A stretch of DNA of 12,014 nucleotides from Bacillota bacterium (GCA_023416655.1 JAEZHK010000110.1:1-12014); one strand, 5' to 3'. Shown: positions 1 through 6,526, counted from the stretch's first letter. Notes: generated by a model not told the origin, from the letters alone. Numbers and translations: made by a program.

Positions 1-805
1 TGCCGCCGATGACGACCATCGCGATGGCGTTGGTTTCGTAGCCGTCGCCGTTGGAGGTGACGCCCGAGGTGACGCGCGCGGTGGTGATGATGCCCGCCAG
101 CGCCGCCAGGAGGCCGGAGATCACGTAAACCGAGCAGGTGATCTTCCGGGTGTCGATACCGGAGGCGTGCGCCGCGTTCAGGTTGCCGCCGACCGCGAAC
201 ACGTAGCGGCCATAGCGGGTCTTGTAGAGAAGGATGAAGCAGATGAGCAGCACCCCGCCCATGATGATGATCGGGATGGGAAGCCAGCCGCCCAGCTCGC
301 CGCCGCCGATCTCTTTAAAGGTGGGATTGAGGCTTGGGATGGGTTTGGCGTTTGTCAGAAGGAAGGTCATGCCCTTTGCGATGGACATCGCGCCCAGCGT
401 GCCGACGAAGGCCGGCACCTTCAGGTAGGAGATGCTGACGCCGTTGAAGAGGCCGATCACAAGCCCCATCCCCAGGCCCACCAGCACGCCCACGTACCAG
501 GGGTACCCCATGCTGTTCTGCGCGAAGTACGCGGAGAACATGCCCGCGCAGCCCATGATCGCGCCCACCGACAGGTCGATGCCGCCGGTCAGGATCACGA
601 ACGTCATGCCGATCGCCAGAAGGCCGTTGATGGAGGCGATGCGAAGGATGTTGCGGATGTTCGTGCCGCTGATAAAGTTGGATTTCAGGACGCTCATCAG
701 CGCAATCAGAAGCACCAGGGCAGCAAGCGAGCCGAACATGGAGATGAACTGCTTTCTGGTCATTCCGGCGTCGCGGGTCAACGTCTGCGCGTGCCTGTCA
801 ATCAT
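1..805 (-). CDS. Ribose-type (CUT2) sugar ABC transporter permease, 3' end beyond the window
   Basis: This is the membrane subunit of a sugar or polyol importer of the RbsC family. It forms the channel that works with the ATPase encoded just upstream. Translating the minus strand from the ATG at 805 gives 268 residues with no stop before the window edge; the family is usually about 310-340, so roughly the last fifth is missing. Hydrophobic segments lie near residues 23-40, 58-73, 103-122, 174-194 and 222-243. The family hallmark GGIDLSVG is at 74-81. The segments YGRYVFAVGGN (198-208) and GYETNAIAMVVIGG (255-268) match conserved RbsC cytoplasmic-loop and C-terminal motifs. An AGGAGA at 818-813, seven bases upstream, supports this ATG over the one at residue 15. 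It follows the ATPase by 45 bases and belongs to the same operon. The substrate cannot be read from the sequence. Confidence 0.93.
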   Translation of the reverse strand, partial: MIDRHAQTLTRDAGMTRKQFISMFGSLAALVLLIALMSVLKSNFISGTNIRNILRIASINGLLAIGMTFVILTGGIDLSVGAIMGCAGMFSAYFAQNSMGYPWYVGVLVGLGMGLVIGLFNGVSISYLKVPAFVGTLGAMSIAKGMTFLLTNAKPIPSLNPTFKEIGGGELGGWLPIPIIIMGGVLLICFILLYKTRYGRYVFAVGGNLNAAHASGIDTRKITCSVYVISGLLAALAGIITTARVTSGVTSNGDGYETNAIAMVVIGG

Positions 806-850
806 TTTCCTCTCTCCTAACCGCTCAATGAAAGTTTACCGTCAGCCGGA

Positions 851-2332
851 TTACATATAAAGGAACTGGCGCTGCACGATGCCTTCCTGGGAGAAGTCGC
901 TTCGGTTCATCTCGCCGCTCATGCGGTGGTTACTGAGCACCACGATCCGGTCGCTCATCCCCATGGCCTCCGGCATTTCGGAGGAGACCATGATGACCGC
1001 GTTGCCCTTGGCGACGTAGTCGCACATGATCCGGTAGATCTCCGCCTTCGCGCCCACGTCGATGCCGCGGGTCGGCTCGTCGAAGATGATGATCCGGGGC
1101 GAGGCGATCATCCACTTGGCCAGCACGACCTTCTGCTGGTTGCCGCCGGAGAGGGACTTGACCAGCTGCCGGGGAGAGCTCAGCTTGATGCTCAGCGCTT
1201 TGACGCGCTCGTCCACAACCTTGTCCTCCTGCCTTCGGTTGAGGAGGCCCCTCCGCGCGAAGTTGCGCAGCGTCGGCAGGGTGACGTTGTGGCGGACGCT
1301 CATCGGCATCACAAGGCCCTCGCCCTTGCGGTCCTCGGTCACGTAGGCGATGCCGGCCTGGATCGCGTCCCTCGGGCGCTTGAAGCTGACTTCCCGACCC
1401 TCGAGCAGGATCTTTCCGGAATCGGGCCGGGTCAGCCCGAACAGCGAATGCATGAGTTCCGTGCGGCCGGAGCCCACGAGGCCGACAAAGCCCAGAATCT
1501 CGCCCCGGCGCAGCGTAAAGCTGATGTCCTCGTACTGCCCGGCGCGCGAGAGGTTTTTGACCTCCAGGATCGTGTCGGAGATGGGCGCGCAGGTCTTCGG
1601 GAACTGCTCCTTGATCTCGCGGCCGACCATGCTGCGGATGATGGTCTCATTGTCCACGTCGGCGGCCGGCCAGGTGCTGACGTTGGTGCCGTCGCGCAGG
1701 ACCGAGATCTTGTCGGAGATCCTAAGGATCTCATCGAGCTTGTGGGAGATGTAGATGATGCCGGTGCCGTGGGCCTTCAGGTCTTCGATCATCTTGAACA
1801 GGCTGTCCACCTCGCGGTCGGTGATGGCGGAGGTGGGCTCGTCCATGATGACGATCTTGGCGTTCTGGGAGATGGCCTTGGCGATCTCGACCATCTGCTG
1901 GTCGGCCACGCGAAGGTTCTTCATCTTCGTCTTGGGGCTGATCGGGATCTTCAGCTTGGCCAAAAGCTCCTCGGTCTGCCGGTAGAGCTTCTTGTAGTCG
2001 AGAAAGCCCATCCGGTCGGGTTCGCGTCCCAGAAAGATGTTCTCCGCCACGCTCATCTCAAGCACCGGGGAGAGCTCCTGGTGGATCATCGAAATGCCCA
2101 GCTCCCGCGCCTTCGATGGGGATTCGATGGTGACGGGGCTGCCGTCGATCAGGATCTCGCCCGCCTCGCAGTGGTGAATGCCCGCGATTACCTTGACCAG
2201 GGTGGACTTGCCCGCGCCGTTTTCGCCCATCAGCGCGTGCACGGAGCCCTTGTTGAGCGTGAAATCCACGCCGTGAAGGACCTCCACCCCGTAGTAGCTC
2301 TTCCGGATCCCCTTCATTTCAAGCAGGCTCAT
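851..2332 (-). CDS. Sugar ABC transporter ATP-binding protein, two fused nucleotide-binding domains (RbsA/MglA type)
   Basis: This cytoplasmic ATPase powers a CUT2-class sugar importer. Its 493 residues match the usual length of about 500 for this family, in which two ATPase domains are fused. Domain 1 has Walker A GENGAGKST (36-44), Q-loop Q85, a degenerate signature VADQQ (142-146), Walker B IVIMDEPT (160-167) and switch H197. Domain 2 has a degenerate Walker A GLVGSGRTE (284-292), in which arginine replaces the lysine. It also has a perfect signature LSGGNQQ (394-400), Walker B IIIFDEPT (414-421) and a serine pair (450-451) where the switch histidine would be. This pattern of one good and one degenerate catalytic site is normal for RbsA, MglA and XylG. 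GGAGGG at 2343-2338 lies five bases before the ATG. The gene sits 38 bases after the DhaK-like gene and 45 before the permease gene, so uptake and phosphorylation are likely co-expressed. Confidence 0.96.
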   Translation of the reverse strand: MSLLEMKGIRKSYYGVEVLHGVDFTLNKGSVHALMGENGAGKSTLVKVIAGIHHCEAGEILIDGSPVTIESPSKARELGISMIHQELSPVLEMSVAENIFLGREPDRMGFLDYKKLYRQTEELLAKLKIPISPKTKMKNLRVADQQMVEIAKAISQNAKIVIMDEPTSAITDREVDSLFKMIEDLKAHGTGIIYISHKLDEILRISDKISVLRDGTNVSTWPAADVDNETIIRSMVGREIKEQFPKTCAPISDTILEVKNLSRAGQYEDISFTLRRGEILGFVGLVGSGRTELMHSLFGLTRPDSGKILLEGREVSFKRPRDAIQAGIAYVTEDRKGEGLVMPMSVRHNVTLPTLRNFARRGLLNRRQEDKVVDERVKALSIKLSSPRQLVKSLSGGNQQKVVLAKWMIASPRIIIFDEPTRGIDVGAKAEIYRIMCDYVAKGNAVIMVSSEMPEAMGMSDRIVVLSNHRMSGEMNRSDFSQEGIVQRQFLYM

Positions 2333-2370
2333 GTTTGCCCTCCATCGCTCATATCAAAGAAATCAGGGAA

Positions 2371-3366
2371 TCAGCGGACAAAATGGTTGAGGGACGCCGC
2401 GTAGCCCGGATGATCCAGCAGGCGGCAAAGCTCTTCGTCCGTCTTCATGAGGGTCAGGGTCGCGCCCATCATGTCCAGCGACGTGAAGTAGTTGCCGACA
2501 TACGCGCGGTGCAGCGCGATGCCCTCTTCCCCCAGCACGTCGTAGACCCTGCTGAAGAGGATGTGCAGCTCGCTGAGCATGGTATTGCCGAGGCCGGACA
2601 TCATCAGCGCCACGCGGTCGCCGCGCCGAAGCGGCATGTCCCGGAGAAGCTCGGAGAGCATGATCTCCGCGGTGGCGTCGGCCGTCTTCAGCTTGCAGGT
2701 ATCGCTGCCCGGCAGGCCGTGATGGCCCACGCCGATTTCCATGGTGCCCTTTTCGATCAGGTAATTCGGGCGGCCGACCTCCGGAATGATGCAGCTGGCG
2801 AGGCCTACGCCGATGGACCGGGTGTTTTCAAGCGCCCTCCGGGAGACGGCGGCGACCGCCTCCTGATCGTACCCGAGTGCCGCGGCCGCGCCGCCGATCT
2901 TCCAGAGGAACACCTCGCCGGTGGTCCCCCTGCGGGTAGAGGGGTCGTTGGTCGCGATGTCGTCGTTGGAAATGATGCTGACCACGCGGATGCCCTCGGC
3001 GGCGACGATCTCCACGGCCTTTTCGGCGTTGATGATGTCCTTTGGGTAATTGCCGTAGAGGCATACCACGCCCTTGCCCGCGTCCGCGGCCCGGAAGGCG
3101 GCGCAGAACGATTCCACCGAAGGCGGGGTGAAGGTGTTGCCGATGGCGACGGCGTCCAGCATGTTTTTGCCGATGTATCCCATGAAGGCGGGCTCATGCC
3201 CCCATCCGCCGCCGCTGACCACGCCGACCTTGCCCGCCACCGGCGCATTTACATATTTGAGCGTGCGGGGGCAGTCCGTATGCGCCACGATGTCCGGATA
3301 GCATTTGACAAAACCGATGATCGACTCATCCACCATGTTGTTCTGGTCGTTAACGAATTTCTGCAT
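2371..3366 (-). CDS. DhaK-type dihydroxyacetone/ketose kinase subunit (DAK1 domain)
   Basis: DhaK subunits hold the keto substrate covalently on a histidine while a DhaL (DAK2) partner supplies the phosphoryl group from ATP or a PTS protein. The 331 residues cover a complete DAK1 domain, aligning end to end with E. coli DhaK: APVAGKV (41-47), SGGGWGHEP (51-59), GNYPKD (105-110) and GVGHHGLPG (212-220). From that alignment, H57, D110 and H216 match E. coli H56, D109 and the substrate-binding H218. The residue matching K104, which contacts dihydroxyacetone, is G105, and W55 replaces the usual serine of the glycine loop. These changes, with an adjacent CUT2 sugar transporter, suggest a ketose other than dihydroxyacetone. 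Erythrulose and apulose kinases are known relatives with this kind of context, but the choice is inference. No DhaL or DhaM gene is in the window. GGAGGG lies just before the ATG, and the gene starts 22 bases after the HTH gene. Confidence 0.9.
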   Translation of the reverse strand: MQKFVNDQNNMVDESIIGFVKCYPDIVAHTDCPRTLKYVNAPVAGKVGVVSGGGWGHEPAFMGYIGKNMLDAVAIGNTFTPPSVESFCAAFRAADAGKGVVCLYGNYPKDIINAEKAVEIVAAEGIRVVSIISNDDIATNDPSTRRGTTGEVFLWKIGGAAAALGYDQEAVAAVSRRALENTRSIGVGLASCIIPEVGRPNYLIEKGTMEIGVGHHGLPGSDTCKLKTADATAEIMLSELLRDMPLRRGDRVALMMSGLGNTMLSELHILFSRVYDVLGEEGIALHRAYVGNYFTSLDMMGATLTLMKTDEELCRLLDHPGYAASLNHFVR

Positions 3367-3388
3367 ATACCCTCCGAACCTTGCTGGC

Positions 3389-3898
3389 TTACTGGTCGGC
3401 CCCGGTGATCGCCTTTAAGTACCGGATGTAGACGTCGATCTCCCTGTCGCTGTAGCGCTTGTTCTTTTTGCTGACCAGCACGAAAGGTCTCATGCGCTGA
3501 TAGGTCTCCACATAATTGCGCCTGCCGAGGAATTCCGCGCTTCCCTCCGCCGCGGCGCTGATGTGGTTGAAAAACGCGCCGACGGCAAGGTCCTCCGGGG
3601 TAATCAGGTCGCCCAGCCGGATTTCGGAGAGGGTGAGCTCGTCCATGCCCAAATCCCGTTCCTTCTCGGCGACAAGCTCCGTGAGCGCGACGTAGATTTT
3701 GATGAAGGTGGTGATTCTCAGATCGTTGCTCCGGTTGTATTTCTGGTTGAATCCGGCGGGGTCCCACCCGACGTGCTTGCTGATCTCCGCGTTGCTGATC
3801 CCGTACCTTCCCGACAGGATATTGATATGACTGTATACTGAATCCACCAAGAAATCCTTGGTGATCTTTTTGAGCGCCAGTTCTTCAAACTCAGTCAA
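3389..3898 (-). CDS. Small helix-turn-helix (XRE-like) transcriptional regulator, probable TTG start
   Basis: This is probably a DNA-binding regulator of the operon it heads. With the start chosen here it has 169 residues. The segment GRYGISNAEISKHVGW, followed by FNQKYNR and ITTFIKIYVAL, has the spacing of a Cro/CI-type helix-turn-helix with recognition and scaffold helices. The C-terminal half is unfamiliar and has no membrane segment or clear ligand domain. The in-frame ATG at 3958 would add 20 low-complexity Ala/Gly/Ser-rich residues and has no ribosome binding site. The TTG at 3898 has a perfect AGGAGG five bases upstream and begins where the sequence starts to look like a folded protein. 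The gene lies 22 bases before the DhaK-like gene and directly downstream of the operon promoter and dyad, which suggests autoregulation. The family assignment rests on motif shape only. Confidence 0.72.
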   Translation of the reverse strand: MTEFEELALKKITKDFLVDSVYSHINILSGRYGISNAEISKHVGWDPAGFNQKYNRSNDLRITTFIKIYVALTELVAEKERDLGMDELTLSEIRLGDLITPEDLAVGAFFNHISAAAEGSAEFLGRRNYVETYQRMRPFVLVSKKNKRYSDREIDVYIRYLKAITGADQ

Positions 3899-3903
3899 AA
3901 GAT

Positions 3904-3909
3904 CCTCCT
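3904..3909 (-). promoter_or_regulatory. Ribosome binding site that decides the HTH regulator start
   Basis: AGGAGG on the minus strand (plus-strand CCTCCT) lies five bases before an in-frame TTG at 3898-3896. The only upstream ATG in frame (3958-3956) has no purine-rich site, and a promoter placed at 3979-4008 would leave it a leader of about 14 bases. Confidence 0.65.
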
Positions 3910-3978
3910 GCTGCGTGCGCGAAGCCTTTGCCGCGCCTGAAGCGTGTCCTGCGACCATTCGCTAACGTCACTGTCAAA

Positions 3979-4008
3979 ATTTTAGCACATTGAACTATAC
4001 AACCGCAA
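3979..4008 (-). promoter_or_regulatory. Candidate promoter of the HTH-dhaK-ABC operon
   Basis: On the minus strand, a -35-like TTGCGG (4008-4003) is followed after 18 bases by TAAAAT (3984-3979), which matches the -10 consensus at five of six positions. The predicted start is near 3972, giving a leader of about 70 bases to the TTG start. The -35 box lies inside the left arm of the dyad at 4001-4060, which fits repression or regulated activation by a protein bound there. The weak -35 match makes this tentative. Confidence 0.45.
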
Positions 4009-4060
4009 TAACTTAAAATGGGTGAATATGAGCTTATTCGCTAAGTCTATTGCTGCGGTT
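4001..4060. promoter_or_regulatory. Large imperfect dyad, candidate operator of the minus-strand operon
   Basis: The arm AACCGCAATAACTTA (4001-4015) is mirrored by TAAGTCTATTGCTGCGGTT (4042-4060), matching apart from small insertions in the right arm. Almost concentric with these arms is a second imperfect palindrome, GTGAATA...TATTCGC (4022-4041). The left arm covers the proposed -35 box. Two nested dyads around one centre suggest a multimeric regulator or two regulators. The HTH protein encoded immediately downstream and the AraC-type protein encoded upstream are the obvious candidates. Confidence 0.5.
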
Positions 4061-4263
4061 AACAATTACCAGCCCGGGCAGATTCCAACCGTGGTTAGAA
4101 AGTGGTTCCGGTTCAGGCATTTGCAGGAAAAGATGTCAGCGGATGACGGGCGGATGCCGTACGGGTCCCTCGTGTGATGGGTGGATGCATCTTCGGGAAT
4201 TGAGGGGGCGTGGCCAAAGATCGGCGCGCATGGAAAAGCGGTTCGCCATGGCAAATCTTTCGG

Positions 4264-5094
4264 TCAATCCTCGGAATCCTTTGCGGTTAGCTTCATGGTT
4301 TTCCTGTATTGGCTGGGCGGCGTGCTGTACTGATCCTGGAACACCGCGTTCAGCCGCCCCGCCGAGAAAAAGCCCGAGGAGAGCGCCACCTTCTCCAGGG
4401 AGAGGTCCGTCGCCAGGAGGAGCTTCGCGGCGCGCTCGGCGCGCAGGATGTTCAGGTATTCCTTCGGGGACATCCCCGCCGCGCGCTGGAAGACGCGGAA
4501 GAGCTGCGAACGGCTCAGGCCCACGAACGCGGCCACGTCGGTGATGCGGACGTCGCGGTGATAGTTGCCCTCGAGGTACCACACGGCCTTCTTAAAATAG
4601 CGGGTCTCCGGCTGCTCGTTCGCGCTGGACCGGCCCTGCCCGATTTCCGAGAGCAGCTGGTACAGGCTCCCCAGCATCGCCATGTCCCCCAGGCGCATGT
4701 CTGAGGCGGCGCGCAGCATGCGCCGGATGCGCTCGTAGGGGTCGATCTCGGCGTCCAGCTCAAAAACCGGGTTGCTCCGCGTCAGGCCGATCATCTCGGT
4801 CAGGATCGCCGCGGTGCGCCCCTCGTAGCCCACCCAGGCGTACACCCAGGGGTCGAAGTCGTCGGCCCGGTATGTGGTGACCTGTCCGGGGAAGATGATG
4901 AAGCCGTGCTTCGCGCCCACGGGGTGCGCGCGGCCGTCGGCGTAGAATACGCCCTTTCCGGACGCAATGTAGTGAATCAGGAAGTGATCGCGCACCGCCG
5001 GGCCGTACTGGTGCCCCCGCGCGCACGCCTCGCTGCCGCATTGACGCACGAACACGTCCTTGTCGGCGGAATCATCGCTCCAATAGATCTCCAT
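4264..5094 (-). CDS. AraC-family transcriptional regulator with N-terminal cupin sensor domain
   Basis: This is a 276-residue sugar-responsive transcription factor of usual AraC length. The N-terminal part, from about residue 27 to 91, resembles the cupin-like sensor of MsmR-type regulators (YGPAVRDHFLIHYIASGKG at 30-48, then IIFPGQVTTYRADDFDPW). The C-terminal part has the two AraC helix-turn-helix motifs: ITDVAAFVGLSRSQLFRVFQ (184-203) and SLEKVALSSGFFSAG (232-246), ending in the typical PSQYRK. GGAG lies seven bases before the ATG. It is transcribed divergently from the LacI-type gene and in the same direction as the DhaK/CUT2 operon, which starts about 300 bases further on. Its target could be either locus or its own promoter, where a 21-bp-period direct repeat is present. 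MsmR-like proteins often govern glycoside utilisation. The inducer is unknown. Confidence 0.93.
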   Translation of the reverse strand: MEIYWSDDSADKDVFVRQCGSEACARGHQYGPAVRDHFLIHYIASGKGVFYADGRAHPVGAKHGFIIFPGQVTTYRADDFDPWVYAWVGYEGRTAAILTEMIGLTRSNPVFELDAEIDPYERIRRMLRAASDMRLGDMAMLGSLYQLLSEIGQGRSSANEQPETRYFKKAVWYLEGNYHRDVRITDVAAFVGLSRSQLFRVFQRAAGMSPKEYLNILRAERAAKLLLATDLSLEKVALSSGFFSAGRLNAVFQDQYSTPPSQYRKTMKLTAKDSED

Positions 5095-5106
5095 AGCTTT
5101 TCTCCA

Positions 5107-5146
5107 TGCAACATTTTGAATCTATTTTGCAACAAAATGATCTATT
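5107..5146. promoter_or_regulatory. Direct repeat with 21-bp period, candidate AraC-type binding site
   Basis: TGCAACATTTTGAATCTATT (5107-5126) is followed by TGCAACAAAATGATCTATT (5128-5146). The copies share TGCAACA, then TGA, then TCTATT, and start 21 bases apart, which is two turns of the helix. AraC-family proteins characteristically bind direct half-sites about 21 bp apart. The repeats lie over the proposed promoter of the AraC-type gene itself, so autoregulation is the simplest reading. Confidence 0.5.
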
Positions 5147-5152
5147 CGTCAA
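5124..5152 (-). promoter_or_regulatory. Candidate promoter of the AraC-type gene
   Basis: On the minus strand, TTGACG (5152-5147) is followed after 17 bases by CAAAAT (5129-5124), giving a leader of about 23 bases. A second option lies upstream: a perfect TTGACA at 5196-5191 with GATTAT 18 bases later. In that case the direct repeat would lie downstream of the start site and favour repression. Confidence 0.4.
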
Positions 5153-5383
5153 GAAATATGGCTGTTATAATCAATGTAAATTCTGGTTTTTGTCAACAGC
5201 ACAAGCGCATAAAATCCTCGCGATTGTTCCGTCGTGTTTTGTATATACCCCCTGGTCCCGCGCCGGTGGGAACGACCATGATGATTAACAAAGCCCCGGC
5301 GAAATCCGTTTTCAAACCGCTGTCGGCCTGCCGTCCATGCACTTGGTCAATGCCCGACCTCTTCGCGTAAGACCGGACCCGTC

Positions 5384-5429
5384 GCCAGATTTTTATAAAA
5401 ATGAAAATAATGGATTGACATAATCTGGC
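5384..5429. repeat. Inverted repeat flanking the LacI-gene -35 box
   Basis: GCCAGATT (5384-5391) and AATCTGGC (5422-5429) are perfect 8-base inverted copies separated by 30 bases. Between them lie the AT-rich palindrome TTTTTATAAAAA (5390-5401) and the TTGACA box. The arms could be half-sites of a second regulator. The spacing is too wide for a simple dimer site and no family is indicated. Confidence 0.35.
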
Positions 5430-5442
5430 AGAGGGTTATCAT
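5415..5442 (+). promoter_or_regulatory. Promoter of the LacI-type gene and probably of the mannoside operon
   Basis: A perfect TTGACA (5415-5420) is followed after 16 bases by TATCAT (5437-5442), five of six matches to the -10 consensus. An AT-rich tract upstream (5390-5413) could act as an UP element. The predicted start near 5449 abuts the operator at 5450-5463, so a bound LacI protein would block initiation or early elongation. Confidence 0.7.
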
Positions 5443-5449
5443 AAATATA

Positions 5450-5463
5450 TTGAACCGGTTCAA
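5450..5463. promoter_or_regulatory. LacI-family operator, perfect 14-bp palindrome
   Basis: TTGAACCGGTTCAA is a perfect palindrome with the central CG typical of LacI-family operators. It lies just after the -10 box and 20 bases before the lacI-type start codon, implying autorepression. A further GTTCAA follows at 5467-5472 and could extend the binding surface. I found no second full copy in the window. Confidence 0.75.
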
Positions 5464-5483
5464 ATTGTTCAAAAGGTAGAAAT

Positions 5484-6488
5484 ATGAAAAGAACAACGAT
5501 ACGTGATGTGGCGGAAGCGGCCAAGGTATCCGTCGGCACGGTTTCCATGGTGCTCAACGACTCCGACAAGGTCAACGAGTTTACGCGCCAGCACGTGCTG
5601 CGCACCATCGACGCGCTGGGCTACCGGCGAAATCCCCACGCGCGGTCGCTCAGCCAGAACAAGTCATACAACATTGGCTTTGTTGTCACCGACCTGACCA
5701 ACCCGTTTTTCGGGAGCATGGTCGGCTACATGCAGAACGAGATCAACGACCGCGACAACAGCCTGGTACTCGGCATGACGCAAAACCTGATCCCGCTGGA
5801 GAAGCGCGCGATTGAGCGGCTGATCCGCGTCGACGTGGACGGGCTGATCCTCGTCCCCGCGCACACCCGGGACCATGACACCTCGCACATCCGCGCGCTG
5901 ATCCATCAGGGGCTGCCGCTGGTGTTCATCTCCTCCCACTACGCGGGTCTTGAACACGGCTGCGTCATGACGGACCTCGCCCAGGGCGCATACCTCTTGG
6001 CGCGGCACCTCTTGGACAAGGGACGAAGGCGGATTGCTTTCGCGGGCGGATACCGCGGGCTTATCCTGACGGAACAGCGCATCGAAGGTTACCGGCGCGC
6101 CCATGTTGAAGCGGGTGTTCCGGTGGACGAGCGGATGATCATCGAGGCCGAACCGGTGTTTGAGGGCGGCCGCGAAGCGGCGGCGAAGCTCTTCGAGGGG
6201 GATGTGAAGCCGGACGCGGTGATCTCCGTCAACGACCTGGTGTGCATGGGCGTGCTCTCGTATCTGCGGGAGACGGGCGTGCGCGTGCCGGAGGACGTGG
6301 CCCTGGCGGGGTATGACGACCTGGTCTTCTCCTCCATGCTGGAAACCCCGCTGACCACGGTGCGCCAGCCGCTGAGGGCGATGTGCGCGAGGGCCGCGGA
6401 CATGCTGTTTCGGCAGATCGCGGGCGAGGAGCCGGAAGCGCGCCCGGTGCTGCTCCCGCCCGAACTGGTGGTGCGCGCCTCCACCTGA
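5484..6488 (+). CDS. LacI-family transcriptional regulator
   Basis: This is a sugar-responsive repressor of 334 residues, the usual family length. The N-terminal DNA-binding domain has the LacI helix-turn-helix TTIRDVAEAAKVSVGTVSMV (4-23) and a hinge-helix region NPHARSLSQNKS (50-61). The rest is a periplasmic-binding-protein-like effector domain starting IGFVVTDLTNPFFG (64-77), with the typical PDAVISVNDLVCMGVL and VPEDVALAGYDDL segments near the C-terminus. AAAAGG lies about seven bases before the ATG. It faces away from the AraC-type gene and precedes the epimerase, mannosidase and solute-binding-protein genes on the same strand. Its own promoter carries a matching palindromic operator. 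The likely effector is mannose or a mannoside, inferred only from the neighbouring enzymes. Confidence 0.96.
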   Translation: MKRTTIRDVAEAAKVSVGTVSMVLNDSDKVNEFTRQHVLRTIDALGYRRNPHARSLSQNKSYNIGFVVTDLTNPFFGSMVGYMQNEINDRDNSLVLGMTQNLIPLEKRAIERLIRVDVDGLILVPAHTRDHDTSHIRALIHQGLPLVFISSHYAGLEHGCVMTDLAQGAYLLARHLLDKGRRRIAFAGGYRGLILTEQRIEGYRRAHVEAGVPVDERMIIEAEPVFEGGREAAAKLFEGDVKPDAVISVNDLVCMGVLSYLRETGVRVPEDVALAGYDDLVFSSMLETPLTTVRQPLRAMCARAADMLFRQIAGEEPEARPVLLPPELVVRAST

Positions 6489-6496
6489 CCTCAGGG

Positions 6497-6526
6497 CAAC
6501 GGCATGAACTAAAGTTCCTGCCGTTG
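6497..6526 (+). repeat. Long hairpin just after the LacI-type gene
   Basis: CAACGGCA (6497-6504) pairs with TGCCGTTG (6519-6526), and inside it GAACT pairs with AGTTC around a short A-rich loop, with one mismatch between the two stems. It begins nine bases after the stop codon, where a terminator is expected, but the bases that follow (GCGAAGGGAACGG) contain no T-tract, so intrinsic termination is doubtful. AACGG recurs at 6534-6538, giving an alternative partner for CCGTT. It could protect the 3' end of the message or set different expression levels for repressor and enzymes. Confidence 0.6.

Larger units (their letters stand above)
3959..4263. other. Gene-free stretch between the AraC-type gene and the HTH-dhaK-ABC operon
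   Basis: Both flanking genes run on the minus strand. Bases 3961-4065 are AT-rich and hold the promoter and dyad described separately. Bases 4066-4263 are GC-richer, with several GGATG-like repeats near 4140-4186 and short palindromes such as CCGTACGG. I find no convincing protein, no T-tract terminator after the AraC-type gene, and no tRNA-like fold. Small reading frames here lack ribosome binding sites and recognisable content. Confidence 0.6.
5095..5483. other. Divergent regulatory region between the AraC-type and LacI-type genes
   Basis: This 389-base region has AT-rich ends and a GC-richer middle (about 5250-5385). The AraC-side end holds the direct repeat and minus-strand promoters; the LacI-side end holds a plus-strand promoter and operator. 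TATAAT occurs on the plus strand at 5166-5171 without a good -35 partner. The middle part contains only short open frames without ribosome binding sites, and I see no RNA gene there. Confidence 0.6.

Noticed and set aside
926..2404. A 492-codon plus-strand reading frame opposite the ABC ATPase gene
   Set aside because: It is rich in His, Asp, Arg and Ala with no recognisable domain, and mirrors a gene with all its ABC motifs. Long antisense frames are expected opposite GC-rich codons.
2335..3408. A 357-codon plus-strand frame opposite the DhaK-like gene
   Set aside because: It has no domain, no convincing ribosome binding site and an antisense-shadow composition; the minus-strand gene aligns fully with DhaK.
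4103..4118. A possible second LacI operator near the HTH-dhaK operon (contains CCGGTTCA)
   Set aside because: Only the right half matches the operator at 5450-5463. The left half does not form the palindrome, so it is probably chance.
4050..4544. A 164-codon plus-strand frame crossing the intergenic gap and the AraC-type gene end
   Set aside because: The composition is Arg/Pro/Gly-rich, there is no ribosome binding site, and it runs opposite the AraC helix-turn-helix coding region.
5166..5171. A plus-strand TATAAT in the divergent region as an extra promoter
   Set aside because: No acceptable -35 lies 15-19 bases upstream, and a stronger promoter is placed directly before the LacI-type gene.
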